31,211 nt of DNA from Chitinophagaceae bacterium UBA2791 (GTDB lineage: Bacteria > Bacteroidota > Bacteroidia > Chitinophagales > Chitinophagaceae), in contig DEHV01000063.1 of NCBI GenBank assembly GCA_002352105.1, positions 32,709 through 63,919 of the forward strand, written 5' to 3'. Under the pieces are notes generated by a model that searched no databases, had not been told where the DNA came from, and saw only the letters and a program-made list of their open reading frames with translations. The position numbers were made by a program, and so were the translations under genes. Shown here in pieces: positions 1 to 7,933 of the stretch. Each line of letters starts with the position of its first letter. The first letter of the stretch is position 1.

Positions 1-1137
1 GGCATCCGCCCGGCTTATTATTATATTGACGACGAAGTGGTGGTATCTGCTTCGGAAAGATCGGCCATACGTACGGTCTTTAATGTGGGAGAGAACGAAG
101 TAAAAGAGCTGATGCCCGGCATGGGGCTGATCGTAAAGGCAGACGGGACCATCCTTATCGAAAAACTGATGGAGCCCGGCGAAAGACGGGCATGCAGTTT
201 TGAGCGCATATATTTCTCCCGAGGAAGCGATGAAAAGATATACAGGGAAAGAAGCGCATTGGGATATAACCTTAGCGCGCAGGTGCTGGAAGCTATACAA
301 AATGATCTCAGGAACACGATATTCTCCTTTATCCCCAATACGGCGGAAGTGGCATTTTACGGATTGTGGAAGGGGGTTGACGATTATCTGAAGGAAATAA
401 AGATACAAAGGATATTGTCCTGGGGAAGCGATATCACAGAAGAGAAGCTAACGGAGATGATTGACCGTAAAGTGCGGACCGAAAAGATTGCGATCAAAGA
501 CGTGAAAATGAGGACCTTTATCACGGAGGACGTCAGTCGCAATGAAATGGTGCAACACGTGTACGATATCACCTACGGCACCGTTAAAAAAGGAGAGGAC
601 ACTTTAGTGGTTATCGACGACTCGATTGTTCGGGGAACGACCTTAAAACAAAGCATCATACGGATGCTGGCGCGGCTGCAGCCTAAGAAAATTATCATCG
701 TGTCCTCCGCTCCGCAGATAAGGTATCCGGATTGTTACGGTATTGATATGAGCAAGCTGGGCGATTTCATTGCTTTTCGCGCGGCAATAGCGCTGATCAG
801 GGAAAGAAACAAAGAAGATTTTCTTGGCGAGCTTTTGGAAAAATGTAAAGAACTTCAGAGAACAGGGCTTCTCCATACCGAAAACATAGTGCAGCAGCTA
901 TATAAACAATTTACTACAGACGAAATTTCCGATAAGATAGCGCAGTTGATCACGCCCAAAGAAGTAACCATTCCGGTGCAGGTCATTTTTCAAACCATAG
1001 AATCCCTGCATCGGGCCTGCCCTACCAATACCGGCGACTGGTACTTTACCGGCGACTATCCCACCCCGGGGGGCAATCGCGTCGTCAATAAGGCTTTTAT
1101 GAATTATATGGAAGGCAGGGATGTAAGAGGATACTAA
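1..1137 (+). CDS. PurF-like amidophosphoribosyltransferase (5' end outside window)
   Basis: The frame is open from base 1 and ends at a TAA, giving 378 residues of the C-terminal part; the N-terminal glutaminase half is off the window. The clearest sign is the PRPP-binding loop VVIDDSIVRGTT at residues 203-214, the signature of phosphoribosyltransferases and PurF. Upstream lies a PurF-like stretch (CSFERIYFSRGS) that joins the glutaminase and transferase domains. The end, with DWYFTGDYPTPGG and VVNKAFMNYMEG, matches the C-terminus I know from the long PurF homologues of Bacteroidota. The known family reaction moves glutamine-derived ammonia onto PRPP to give phosphoribosylamine, the first step of purine synthesis. 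Because Bacteroidota can carry more than one PurF homologue, I leave the symbol blank. No other purine gene follows. Confidence 0.9.
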   Translation, partial: GIRPAYYYIDDEVVVSASERSAIRTVFNVGENEVKELMPGMGLIVKADGTILIEKLMEPGERRACSFERIYFSRGSDEKIYRERSALGYNLSAQVLEAIQNDLRNTIFSFIPNTAEVAFYGLWKGVDDYLKEIKIQRILSWGSDITEEKLTEMIDRKVRTEKIAIKDVKMRTFITEDVSRNEMVQHVYDITYGTVKKGEDTLVVIDDSIVRGTTLKQSIIRMLARLQPKKIIIVSSAPQIRYPDCYGIDMSKLGDFIAFRAAIALIRERNKEDFLGELLEKCKELQRTGLLHTENIVQQLYKQFTTDEISDKIAQLITPKEVTIPVQVIFQTIESLHRACPTNTGDWYFTGDYPTPGGNRVVNKAFMNYMEGRDVRGY

Positions 1138-1276
1138 GTTATTCTTTATAAAAGAAGATATGCGATATCCCGCTGCTTACGATAACGCGCGCGTATATTA
1201 AGTTATTTTTTTTATTTGATTTTCTGTTATCCTCTGGGATTATTGCGGTAAATTAGTAGCTGAAGAATCGCGCGCT

Positions 1277-2716
1277 ATGAAAAACCACAAGCACCTCGAC
1301 CAGCTTCTTCACCGCTCTGGCAGCATTTACTATGCGATCCTCGACAATACGGGGATGTTTTCTTATGTCAACGGCCTTTATGACAAGACCTTCGGTCCCT
1401 TTCTGCCTGATCCTGGCGTATATGGTTTCTCCTCTGTAATCGTTCCTGAGGATATCGGGTTGTTTGTAAAAATACAACAGGAATGCCTGAAGATGCCGGG
1501 CAATATAGCTTGCGTTGACCTGCGGAAACGCCGTTCCGACGGCGATTTGGTTCCGACGCGGTGGGAATGCAGCGTATTAATGGATGATAACGGGATTGCC
1601 GGCCTGCAATGTCTTGGAAAGGATATTGCAGGCAGCGCTATTGCCGCAGCAGATCGTTCGGAAGGAAAAAAGGCGGGGGAATCGCTGCGTATGAGTATTG
1701 AAAGATTTAGTATTCTTTCAAAAGCGGTAAATGACCTTATCTGGGATTGGGATCTGGTTTCGGGGAAGATATTGTGGAGCGACGCCATAAGATCTTTCGG
1801 ATTTGATCCTGAAGACGTGAGCCTCGATTTTCAATGGTGGAAAGAGCGTATTCATCCGGAAGACAGGGAAAGAGTAGCGTCGGGGATAGAAGAGCAGATA
1901 AGGAATGGCGCAGAAAGCTGGCAGGACCAATACCGGTTCATGCGCGCGGACGGATCGTTCAGGATTGTCATGGATCGCGGATTTGTTCTTTTCGACGAAT
2001 CGCATAAGCCCTACCGGATGATGGGTATTATCGTTGATTTATCGGATCGGGTAAGGATGCAGGAGGAGCGCGCCCAGCACAATATTGCGCGGCAACGCCA
2101 GATCACTGAAGCGGCCATCCTGGCGCAGGAAAAACAGCGGGCGGAAATAGGCCGGGAACTGCACGACAACATCAATCAGATCCTTACGACAACAAAGCTG
2201 TATCTCGATATAGCGATCAATGAAGAAGGGTTAAGGCAGGAGTTGATGGCCAAAAGCTATCAAAACATATCTACTGTTATCGAAGAAATCAGAACGCTTT
2301 CCAAATCGCTGGTGCCGCCATCCCTGGGCGATATCGGTTTAAAGGAAGCTATTTACGAAATGATCGAGAACCTGAATATCTCCCGGAAGATAACCATAAG
2401 GCTCAGGACAAGCGGATTCGCGAATGCGGATATACGGGGTAATATTAAATTGGTGATTTTCAGGATCGTTCAGGAACAGGTAAATAATATTATTAAGCAC
2501 TCCAAAGCCACGAATGCTGAAATAAAATTGGCTATCTCTAAAGAAAATCTTAATATAACAGTCACGGATAATGGGGTAGGATTTGATACCAAGAAAAAGG
2601 TAAAAGGAATAGGGCTGACAAATATAACCAGCAGGGCGGAGGCTTACAATGGACGGGTGGAGATAATCAGCTCTCCGGGTAATGGGTGCGCGTTAAAAGT
2701 GTCCATACCGATATAA
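1277..2716 (+). CDS. Soluble PAS-domain sensor histidine kinase (HisKA_3 type)
   Basis: This 479-residue protein has no signal peptide or membrane segment, so it should sense a cytoplasmic cue. Residues about 14-115 look like a degenerate PAS fold. A clearer PAS/PAC unit spans about 137-262, with VNDLIWDWDL at its start and a YRFMRADGSFR PAC strand. A helix leads into the HisKA_3 dimerisation motif GRELHDN, with the predicted phospho-accepting His296. The ATP-binding domain shows an N-box around Asn403/Asn404, the DNGVGFD box at 431-437 and GIGLTNI near the end. It belongs to the NarX/DesK-like kinases that pair with LuxR-type regulators, and such a regulator starts 11 bases downstream, so the two are almost surely one operon. 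The ligand is unknown. Confidence 0.93.
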   Translation: MKNHKHLDQLLHRSGSIYYAILDNTGMFSYVNGLYDKTFGPFLPDPGVYGFSSVIVPEDIGLFVKIQQECLKMPGNIACVDLRKRRSDGDLVPTRWECSVLMDDNGIAGLQCLGKDIAGSAIAAADRSEGKKAGESLRMSIERFSILSKAVNDLIWDWDLVSGKILWSDAIRSFGFDPEDVSLDFQWWKERIHPEDRERVASGIEEQIRNGAESWQDQYRFMRADGSFRIVMDRGFVLFDESHKPYRMMGIIVDLSDRVRMQEERAQHNIARQRQITEAAILAQEKQRAEIGRELHDNINQILTTTKLYLDIAINEEGLRQELMAKSYQNISTVIEEIRTLSKSLVPPSLGDIGLKEAIYEMIENLNISRKITIRLRTSGFANADIRGNIKLVIFRIVQEQVNNIIKHSKATNAEIKLAISKENLNITVTDNGVGFDTKKKVKGIGLTNITSRAEAYNGRVEIISSPGNGCALKVSIPI

Positions 2717-2727
2717 AAATCATACTT

Positions 2728-3363
2728 ATGAAAAAGACCACCATCATGATTGTGGATGATCATACGCTTATCCGCGAAACATGGTCTCTTTTATTAGGCC
2801 GTCATGAGCATCTTGAGGTAATTGCCGAGGTAGGCAATGGAGAGAAAGCTGTTGAAATAGCAAGGGATAAGCGCCCCAATATAGTATTGCTCGACATCAA
2901 TATGATCCCGCTTAATGGTTTTGAAGTATTAAAACTGCTCAGAAAACAATCGCCCGGTTCAAAGGTAATAGCGGTTTCCATGCATTCGCAGCCGGCTTAT
3001 GCAAAAAAGATGCTGCGGATGGGCGCAAGGGGCTATGTCACCAAAAATTCCACCCGCCAGGAAATGCTCGACGCGATAGCCAGGGTGCTGGAGGGCGATA
3101 TCTATATATGCCAGGAAGTAAAGAATATCCTTTCCGAGCAAATGCTGGGGGAAGAAGATCATGTTAACGGCGTCAATCAGCTTTCGGAAAGGGAAATAGA
3201 AGTGATCAACTATATAAGAGACGGACTTTCTTCAAAGGAGATTGCGGATAGGCTTGCTATATCCATTAAAACTATAGAAGTGCACCGGCACAATATCCTT
3301 AAAAAGCTAAAAGTCAAAAACACCGCTTCGCTTATCCATTTCATTAATTCAAGCGGGTTATAG
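2728..3363 (+). CDS. NarL/FixJ-family response regulator, partner of the preceding kinase
   Basis: The protein has 211 residues from the ATG at 2728. A GTG at 2686 would also be in frame but would overlap the kinase, and the ATG begins exactly at the receiver's first strand (MKKTTIMIVDD). The receiver domain shows the acidic pair Asp10/Asp11, the phospho-acceptor Asp56 in LLDINM, and the conserved Lys106 in YVTK. A LuxR-type helix-turn-helix fills residues about 147-205, with LSEREIEV and the recognition region IKTIEVHRHNILKKL. It should bind DNA when phosphorylated by the upstream kinase. Its targets are unknown; the receiver-only gene 170 bases downstream is a possible one. Confidence 0.95.
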   Translation: MKKTTIMIVDDHTLIRETWSLLLGRHEHLEVIAEVGNGEKAVEIARDKRPNIVLLDINMIPLNGFEVLKLLRKQSPGSKVIAVSMHSQPAYAKKMLRMGARGYVTKNSTRQEMLDAIARVLEGDIYICQEVKNILSEQMLGEEDHVNGVNQLSEREIEVINYIRDGLSSKEIADRLAISIKTIEVHRHNILKKLKVKNTASLIHFINSSGL

Positions 3364-3533
3364 TTAACATTTGACAAGAGTCGCTTAAAATATTACATAC
3401 TAATCCTTATTTTTTAAAGTAATTACCTATTTAGTTGCCGATTTATTGATATATATGGTATAATTGCGTCGTATATTTCCTAGCAATGGCGGTGAATTGC
3501 GTTTAGATAATCAGTATAAACCCTGCTGCTTAA

Positions 3534-3944
3534 ATGAACAACCCGATCACCGTTCTTATTGTTGATGACAATGTTTACATGCGGGAAACCCTGAATTTCC
3601 TGATTTCCCACACTCCACAACTAAAACTTCTGGGAGAAGCGTGCAATGGTCATGAGGCGCTCGCTCAGGCGCAGGTATTGGCGCCTGATATCATTTTGAT
3701 GGACATCAATATGTCGCCTATTAACGGTTTTGAAGCTACGCGCAAATTATTGAAGATCAATCCACGCTATAAGATCATCGGAATTTCGGTGCATACCCAG
3801 TTCTCCTATGCCCGCAACCTGCTTTCGCTGGGCGCTAAGGGTTATCTTACCAAAACTTCTTCCCATCACGAGATCGTTGAAGCTATCGTGAGGGTAGCCA
3901 ATGGCGAAGAATATATCTGTAATGAGTTAAGGGGTATCCAGTGA
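3534..3944 (+). CDS. Stand-alone receiver-domain protein, paralogue of the upstream regulator
   Basis: A 136-residue protein that is only a receiver domain: Asp11/Asp12 acidic pair, phospho-acceptor Asp57 in LMDINM, and Lys107 in YLTK. It resembles the receiver of the regulator at 2728-3363 along its whole length, sharing the DINM-x-P-x-NGFE block and the final YIC-x-E strand. It stops about five residues after that strand, where the paralogue continues through a linker into its DNA-binding helices. The other forward frames after the stop show no helix-turn-helix remnant, so this reads as a loss of the output domain, not a simple frameshift. Likely roles are a phosphate sink, a protein-binding output or a relay step; the sequence cannot decide. 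A 170-base AT-rich gap precedes it, so it may have its own promoter. Confidence 0.88.
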   Translation: MNNPITVLIVDDNVYMRETLNFLISHTPQLKLLGEACNGHEALAQAQVLAPDIILMDINMSPINGFEATRKLLKINPRYKIIGISVHTQFSYARNLLSLGAKGYLTKTSSHHEIVEAIVRVANGEEYICNELRGIQ

Positions 3945-3954
3945 AAACAATTTG

Positions 3955-3984
3955 ATGCTGATCAATTTTAGCCTAATGCTGATC
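3955..3984. repeat. Pair of 9-bp direct repeats between the receiver gene and sixA
   Basis: The word ATGCTGATC occurs at 3955-3963 and again at 3976-3984, 21 bases apart start to start, which is two helical turns. The pair lies about 100-130 bases before the phosphatase start. Same-face direct repeats of this spacing can be regulator sites, but two short words are weak evidence and chance is possible. Confidence 0.25.
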
Positions 3985-4052
3985 CGGGTATTATGGCGCA
4001 TTAATGGCTATTGCCGGTCCGGGATTTATCGAGGCCGGCGAGATCAGTTTGG

Positions 4053-4060
4053 TATATTTG
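4053..4060 (+). promoter_or_regulatory. Candidate Bacteroidota -7 element upstream of sixA
   Basis: TATATTTG is an exact fit to the TAnnTTTG -7 consensus of the Bacteroidota housekeeping sigma factor and sits 22 bases before the chosen ATG at 4083. No clean TTTG -33 element is seen at the usual distance; the best is TTTA near 4025-4028. Confidence 0.35.
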
Positions 4061-4082
4061 TCGGGCACATTAATTTTTGTTT

Positions 4083-4574
4083 ATGAAAACGATTTTGTTG
4101 GTGCGGCATGCTAAAAGCGACAGGGGCTCTTTTTCCATGAGCGATTCGGCGCGTCCCTTAAATGATCGTGGTAAGCAAGATGCCCCCGTCATGGCAAAAA
4201 GATTGTTAGAAAGAAATATGCCGATAGATGTTTTTCTCTCGAGCCCTGCCCGGCGGGCGTATGCTACGGCATCGATATTTGTGAAGCAGTTTGGATTGAA
4301 CGATGAAAAGATCATTGTTGTCCCGGAGCTCTATATGGCGGAGACCCCGGCTTTTGTCCAGGTCATTACGAATGCGCCTGCGGAAGCGGAGACCATTGCC
4401 ATTTTCTCGCATAACCAGGGAATAACCGATTTTGCCAATACGCTTAGTTCGGTGAAGATCGATAACATGCCTACCTGTTCCATCTTTGCCGTAGAAACCG
4501 CGATAGACAACTGGAAGGATTTTAAATCCCGGGGCAATCATTTTCTATTTTTTGACTACCCTAAATTGGCGTAG
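4083..4574 (+). CDS. SixA-like phosphohistidine phosphatase (histidine phosphatase superfamily)
   Basis: The protein has 163 residues, the usual size of SixA-type enzymes. The hallmark RHA triad is LVRHAKS at residues 6-12, where His9 would form the phosphohistidine intermediate; Arg57 in SSPARRA and His110 in FSHNQG complete the pocket. I chose the ATG at 4083 over a TTG two codons earlier, because the first strand MKTILLVRHA starts there. SixA proteins remove phosphate from histidine, in E. coli from an HPt domain or a PTS phosphocarrier. Lying just after a kinase, a regulator and a lone receiver, it could tune the same signalling chain. That link is inference from position; similar enzymes occur in other contexts. 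Confidence 0.88.
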   Translation: MKTILLVRHAKSDRGSFSMSDSARPLNDRGKQDAPVMAKRLLERNMPIDVFLSSPARRAYATASIFVKQFGLNDEKIIVVPELYMAETPAFVQVITNAPAEAETIAIFSHNQGITDFANTLSSVKIDNMPTCSIFAVETAIDNWKDFKSRGNHFLFFDYPKLA

Positions 4575-4722
4575 AAAGGATTCGTTCGACCAAGGCATTT
4601 ATTAACAGTCGCTCCCCGGTCGTATCGGCGATTTGATATAAATCGCTATGTATGAACAGGTTAACCTGATCATTGGACCAGGCGCGCTGTTGCCGGGAAA
4701 GTAAAACCACGCATTTTTCCAC
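4561..4722 (-). other. Short protein-like reading frame antisense to the 3' end of sixA (possible small gene or gene remnant)
   Basis: Minus-strand codons from a GTG at 4722 to a TAG at 4561 encode 53 residues. The translation looks protein-like, with a run such as QVNLFIHSDLYQIADTTGER followed by a leucine-rich stretch, ending LSTPI. A stop lies a few codons upstream (4738-4740), so the frame cannot be much longer. It overlaps the last 14 bases of the phosphatase gene on the other strand and fills an otherwise empty gap. I do not recognise a family. It may be a small unannotated protein, the tail of a decayed gene, or chance. Confidence 0.25.
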
Positions 4723-4867
4723 TGGAAATACCGAAAATTATTGTAAGTTGTAAGGACTACGAATGCTGTTTCAGCATTCGTGGCGTTCGCTCATCCTTTA
4801 TTCTTCAGAAAACGCCATAATATCCACTCATCCTGTATGGATTTGCTTAATCTCAAACTACAGTTAT
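4575..4867. other. 293-base gap between sixA and the T9SS hydrolase
   Basis: There is no convincing plus-strand gene here. The gap holds most of the antisense frame at 4561-4722, a small inverted repeat GCGATTT / AAATCGC at 4628-4646 with a 5-base loop and no T tract, and the strong hairpin at 4757-4783. In-frame codons run from 4763 into the hydrolase gene, but I treat that stretch as untranslated leader because it starts inside the hairpin and lies ahead of a good signal peptide. Confidence 0.5.
4757..4783. repeat. 12-bp stem hairpin with TTT loop upstream of the T9SS hydrolase
   Basis: ACGAATGCTG at 4759-4768 and CAGCATTCGT at 4772-4781 are exact reverse complements around a TTT loop. As RNA the stem extends by one U-G and one C-G pair to 4757-4783. 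There is no T run on either side, so it does not look like a standard terminator. It could be a REP-like palindrome, an mRNA leader element or a protein site. The chosen hydrolase start lies 84 bases beyond it. Confidence 0.5.
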
Positions 4868-6586
4868 ATGTGGAGAAGTTTTTTTTCCAATCGTTCAGAT
4901 TACCTCCTGCGGGCGCTTGTTTTCTCTGTTTTAAGTCTGGCTGCTTTTGATGTTTTTGCGCAGAATTGCCCCAATAATGGATGTAACGCTAACAATTGCA
5001 TAAAGTATCATCAAGTGGATTACCCAAAGATGGTTGCTGGAGTTGAGGTGGTGCCGCCAGGCGGCGTTTTTCAGGATGTATATTTTCCCTGGAATAATCT
5101 CTGGGATTTTCCAAACATGAAGCAGACCAAAGTACGTAATTTGAATATCGGGGAGGGCCCGGATACGTTTAAAGTGTTCAAGGGTTTATTGGAATATCTT
5201 CCTGATTCTTATAACCTACCGGCAAATGCCGAGAAGAAATATCCCGTCATTCTCTATTTTCACGGGAGAGCTGCCCTTGGATTGGGCGATTACTGGACCC
5301 TGTGCAGGCTTTTTAAAGACCGCGGCGATGATATGGCCGGACACCTGTCAGTACCGGGAAGAGTGGAACGTAATTCCGAGTTGTTTAGCCAACCATATGG
5401 CGGGACGCTCCAAGAATATATTGTTATCAGTCCCCAGTACTCGCATTATGAGAGGCTTCGCACTGCTCCGCGTAAAGATACATTTCCGACTGCTGGGCAC
5501 ATAGAAGATATGATTGATTATGTGGAGGCAAATTATAGAATTGACCGCCGCAGGATTTTTCTTACCGGTATGAGCGCGGGAGCAAATATGATCATGGAAT
5601 ATGCCGCCAGCAGCCTGGAGAGGGCCAAGCGGGTAGCTGCTGTGATGCCGATAGCATTGTGCTCCCAGCTATACCATTCGGATAATGTAAGCAGGGGTTA
5701 TGATGCAAAATATATAGGAGAGGCGCAACTGCCGACCTGGTTCGTCTACTGCGAGAAGGATGATTGCGGGTCTAATAAGACGGTCTATGATGTGCCTATG
5801 CCCTGGATAGATAAGATCAAATCCATACCGGGTCATAAGCCGCCCCGTGTTACCAAGTTAAAAAACGAAAACCCGGCTTACCTGTATCATTGTAGCGACA
5901 CTATATTACATGATGCCTGGAGCAGGGCTTATAATCCGGAGTTTAGGGCAAGCTTTGTGAATGGAACCGGCGCCAATGATGGTATTAATCTCAATATGTA
6001 CGAGTGGTTTGCGCAGCAGGAAAATATACATGTAATCCTGCCTGTAGTAATGAAATCCTATACCGCCAGGCTTGTTGATGACAGGGTGGAGTTGAAATGG
6101 ATCACTACTGAGGAACAGAACAACGCTTCCTTTGTTATTGAAAGAGCTGGCGCTGATCAACAATTTGCCGCTATCGGAACGGTTCCCGGCGCCGTCAACC
6201 ATAGCGGCGAAAAAGCCTATTCGTTTACGGATACCAGCCCCCTGCCGGACCTTAGCTTTTATCGACTGGTACAGATCGATATCGACGGTAAGAAAACCTA
6301 TTTCGACATCAAGAAAATACTCAATAAGAAAGGCAATACCGCGACAGTGGTCGTTTCTCCAAACCCCATTGCCCGCGATGTTTCCGCCTTTATTTCTATC
6401 AGTAAACCCCAAAAGGTTTCCGTATTGCTTACCGATATGAGCGGAAAGCCCATCCGGCAGGTAAATGGGATCTATGGCCAGGGCAGCTCGGAAATAAGAA
6501 TCAACGCATCGGATCTGTCCAATGGCGTTTATCTATTGAAGGTTTTGGGCGAAGATTTTAACGTTACCCAAAAGATCATCAAGTAA
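4868..6586 (+). CDS. Secreted alpha/beta-hydrolase (esterase/PHB-depolymerase-like) with T9SS sorting domain
   Basis: From the ATG at 4868 the product has 572 residues. It opens with a signal peptide: basic WRSFFSNRSDYLLR, a hydrophobic core and a likely cut after DVFA. Residues about 95-390 form an alpha/beta-hydrolase: ILYFHG oxyanion strand, nucleophile elbow GMSAG with Ser236, an Asp-rich segment CEKDDCG, and HDAWSRAYNPEF holding the probable catalytic His. This layout is that of secreted esterases related to PHB depolymerases and feruloyl esterases. A beta-sandwich-like region follows (VELKWITTEEQNNASF). The last 80 or so residues are a type A T9SS sorting tail, with SPNP, LLTDMSGK and LSNGVYLLKV, ending KIIK. 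The enzyme is therefore expected outside the cell or on its surface. The substrate is unknown. An upstream in-frame ATG at 4763 is rejected because it precedes the signal peptide. Confidence 0.88.
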   Translation: MWRSFFSNRSDYLLRALVFSVLSLAAFDVFAQNCPNNGCNANNCIKYHQVDYPKMVAGVEVVPPGGVFQDVYFPWNNLWDFPNMKQTKVRNLNIGEGPDTFKVFKGLLEYLPDSYNLPANAEKKYPVILYFHGRAALGLGDYWTLCRLFKDRGDDMAGHLSVPGRVERNSELFSQPYGGTLQEYIVISPQYSHYERLRTAPRKDTFPTAGHIEDMIDYVEANYRIDRRRIFLTGMSAGANMIMEYAASSLERAKRVAAVMPIALCSQLYHSDNVSRGYDAKYIGEAQLPTWFVYCEKDDCGSNKTVYDVPMPWIDKIKSIPGHKPPRVTKLKNENPAYLYHCSDTILHDAWSRAYNPEFRASFVNGTGANDGINLNMYEWFAQQENIHVILPVVMKSYTARLVDDRVELKWITTEEQNNASFVIERAGADQQFAAIGTVPGAVNHSGEKAYSFTDTSPLPDLSFYRLVQIDIDGKKTYFDIKKILNKKGNTATVVVSPNPIARDVSAFISISKPQKVSVLLTDMSGKPIRQVNGIYGQGSSEIRINASDLSNGVYLLKVLGEDFNVTQKIIK

Positions 6587-6624
6587 CGGCAACCTGGCGT
6601 TGCGGAAAAGCGCCCCTATGTCAA

Positions 6625-7881
6625 TCAATCGTAGTGAATCAGCCTGTGATCGGATAAAAAGCGCCCGATGACTTTTTTATAAAGCTCCATATCCCTGTCC
6701 AGGTATTGAAAGGCAAATGCCTCTGCCTTCTCTATTGCGCGCTGGATGGAGAATGCCTCCTGCTTCACGCTGATGGCAAGGCCGCTGGATTGCAGATGAG
6801 CGGCAAGGTATTTCTGTTCGCCCTGTCCGGGCGTAGGTATCAGGATCATTTTCTTCTTCATACTTAACATATCCATCACCGTTGTATAGCCCGAACGGCT
6901 GATCACCAGGGAGGAGGCGCTGATCAGGTCGTACAACAGATCCGATGAAGCATAATCGAATACGGTTGTGTTGGATGGGATAGTATAACGATTTCGTGTA
7001 TCCGCTGTGGGGCTCCCCTGCTTTTCGGTTCCTGCGCCCGGAAGCCCGCGAACCAGCGCTGTTGGCCCCGGGTAGGCAGCCAATTGCTCCGCTATGATCT
7101 GTTCAAGAATACTGCGCTGCGGTTCTGGTCCGGATAACAAACACAGAAGATCATACGAAGCGAGGGGTTGAGACGATAATGCCGGCGCCTCCGTTGTTTC
7201 GCTTACTCCGATCGCATTGCTTGCTTCCATTGTATCATTATCGTTGTTCTGCTGCATTTTTTTCTTTTTGCCGGAGAACCTGGAGAGACAACCAATATAA
7301 CGAACGGGCAGGGAAGGAAGCTTTGACGGATGGGATAGTCTTCCGGCGGCATTGGGGCCGTCTTCAAAATCGGGAACCCAGCATTCCGTGAATTTTTCTA
7401 TCCACCTGTAGTTAAACCATTGTACGATGCGATCGATCCATTTACCCAAACCGGTTTGTATGGCCAGCTGATGGGTAATAAAAACAGAAGGCGTTTCAGG
7501 GGAAAAAAAACCGAAACGATTGTCGGAAATCACCGCATTTACCCTGTTTTCCTGTAAAAATCCGGATATCCAGAACTTTTCTTTCTTGATTTTAATCAAT
7601 ATCTTGGGTAGCTGTAAGGCCAATAACAGGTAGGTGTATAACTTATTTTTTCCATATTTAAGATTATACCCCTCCAGCCCGACAAAGGAAATTTGTGGAA
7701 ATTCGGCTTCCAGGATAGCTTTTTGCATTGAATTACAAGCAACTATAACAGAGCAATGATTGGACAATAATTCCGTTATGATGGGGATTGACCGGGTAGT
7801 GTGGCCCAGGCCCCAATCCAGCGGAGCGAACAGCACTAATGGTTTTTCTTTATAATTAACAATTTTCTCTGTTTGCCTCAA
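6625..7881 (-). CDS. MurG-like (GT28-fold) glycosyltransferase
   Basis: This 418-residue protein has no signal peptide and probably works at the inner face of the membrane. The N-terminal domain begins PLVLFAPLDWGLGHTTRS, the glycine-rich loop typical of MurG-like GT-B enzymes. The C-terminal domain carries ISRSGYTTVMDML (about 326-340) and PGQGEQKYLA, which match the nucleotide-sugar site of that family. Between the halves lies a low-complexity linker at about 204-241, lysine-rich then asparagine-, threonine- and serine-rich, longer than normal for the fold. No ATG is available near the start; TTG at 7881 is the best start, and the frame closes upstream at a TAA near 7912. It is convergent with the T9SS hydrolase, 38 bases away. 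Donor and acceptor are unknown; this is not MurG itself. Confidence 0.8.
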   Translation of the reverse strand: MRQTEKIVNYKEKPLVLFAPLDWGLGHTTRSIPIITELLSNHCSVIVACNSMQKAILEAEFPQISFVGLEGYNLKYGKNKLYTYLLLALQLPKILIKIKKEKFWISGFLQENRVNAVISDNRFGFFSPETPSVFITHQLAIQTGLGKWIDRIVQWFNYRWIEKFTECWVPDFEDGPNAAGRLSHPSKLPSLPVRYIGCLSRFSGKKKKMQQNNDNDTMEASNAIGVSETTEAPALSSQPLASYDLLCLLSGPEPQRSILEQIIAEQLAAYPGPTALVRGLPGAGTEKQGSPTADTRNRYTIPSNTTVFDYASSDLLYDLISASSLVISRSGYTTVMDMLSMKKKMILIPTPGQGEQKYLAAHLQSSGLAISVKQEAFSIQRAIEKAEAFAFQYLDRDMELYKKVIGRFLSDHRLIHYD

Positions 7882-7933
7882 TTTGGGGTACTTTATTTGA
7901 TGTAAAATAGTTTAATTTAGAAGAATCAATGTT

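Noticed and set aside
3369..3397. TTGACA followed 17 bases later by TACATA, like an E. coli sigma-70 promoter
   Set aside because: Bacteroidota promoters use a different consensus (TTTG and TAnnTTTG), so this match is not meaningful evidence here.
4628..4646. GCGATTT/AAATCGC inverted repeat as a sixA terminator
   Set aside because: AT-rich 7-bp stem with no T tract, more than 50 bases after the stop codon; too weak to call.
4763..4867. Extended N-terminus of the T9SS hydrolase from an ATG at 4763
   Set aside because: The extension starts inside the hairpin, has no secretion features and would bury the signal peptide that starts at the ATG at 4868.
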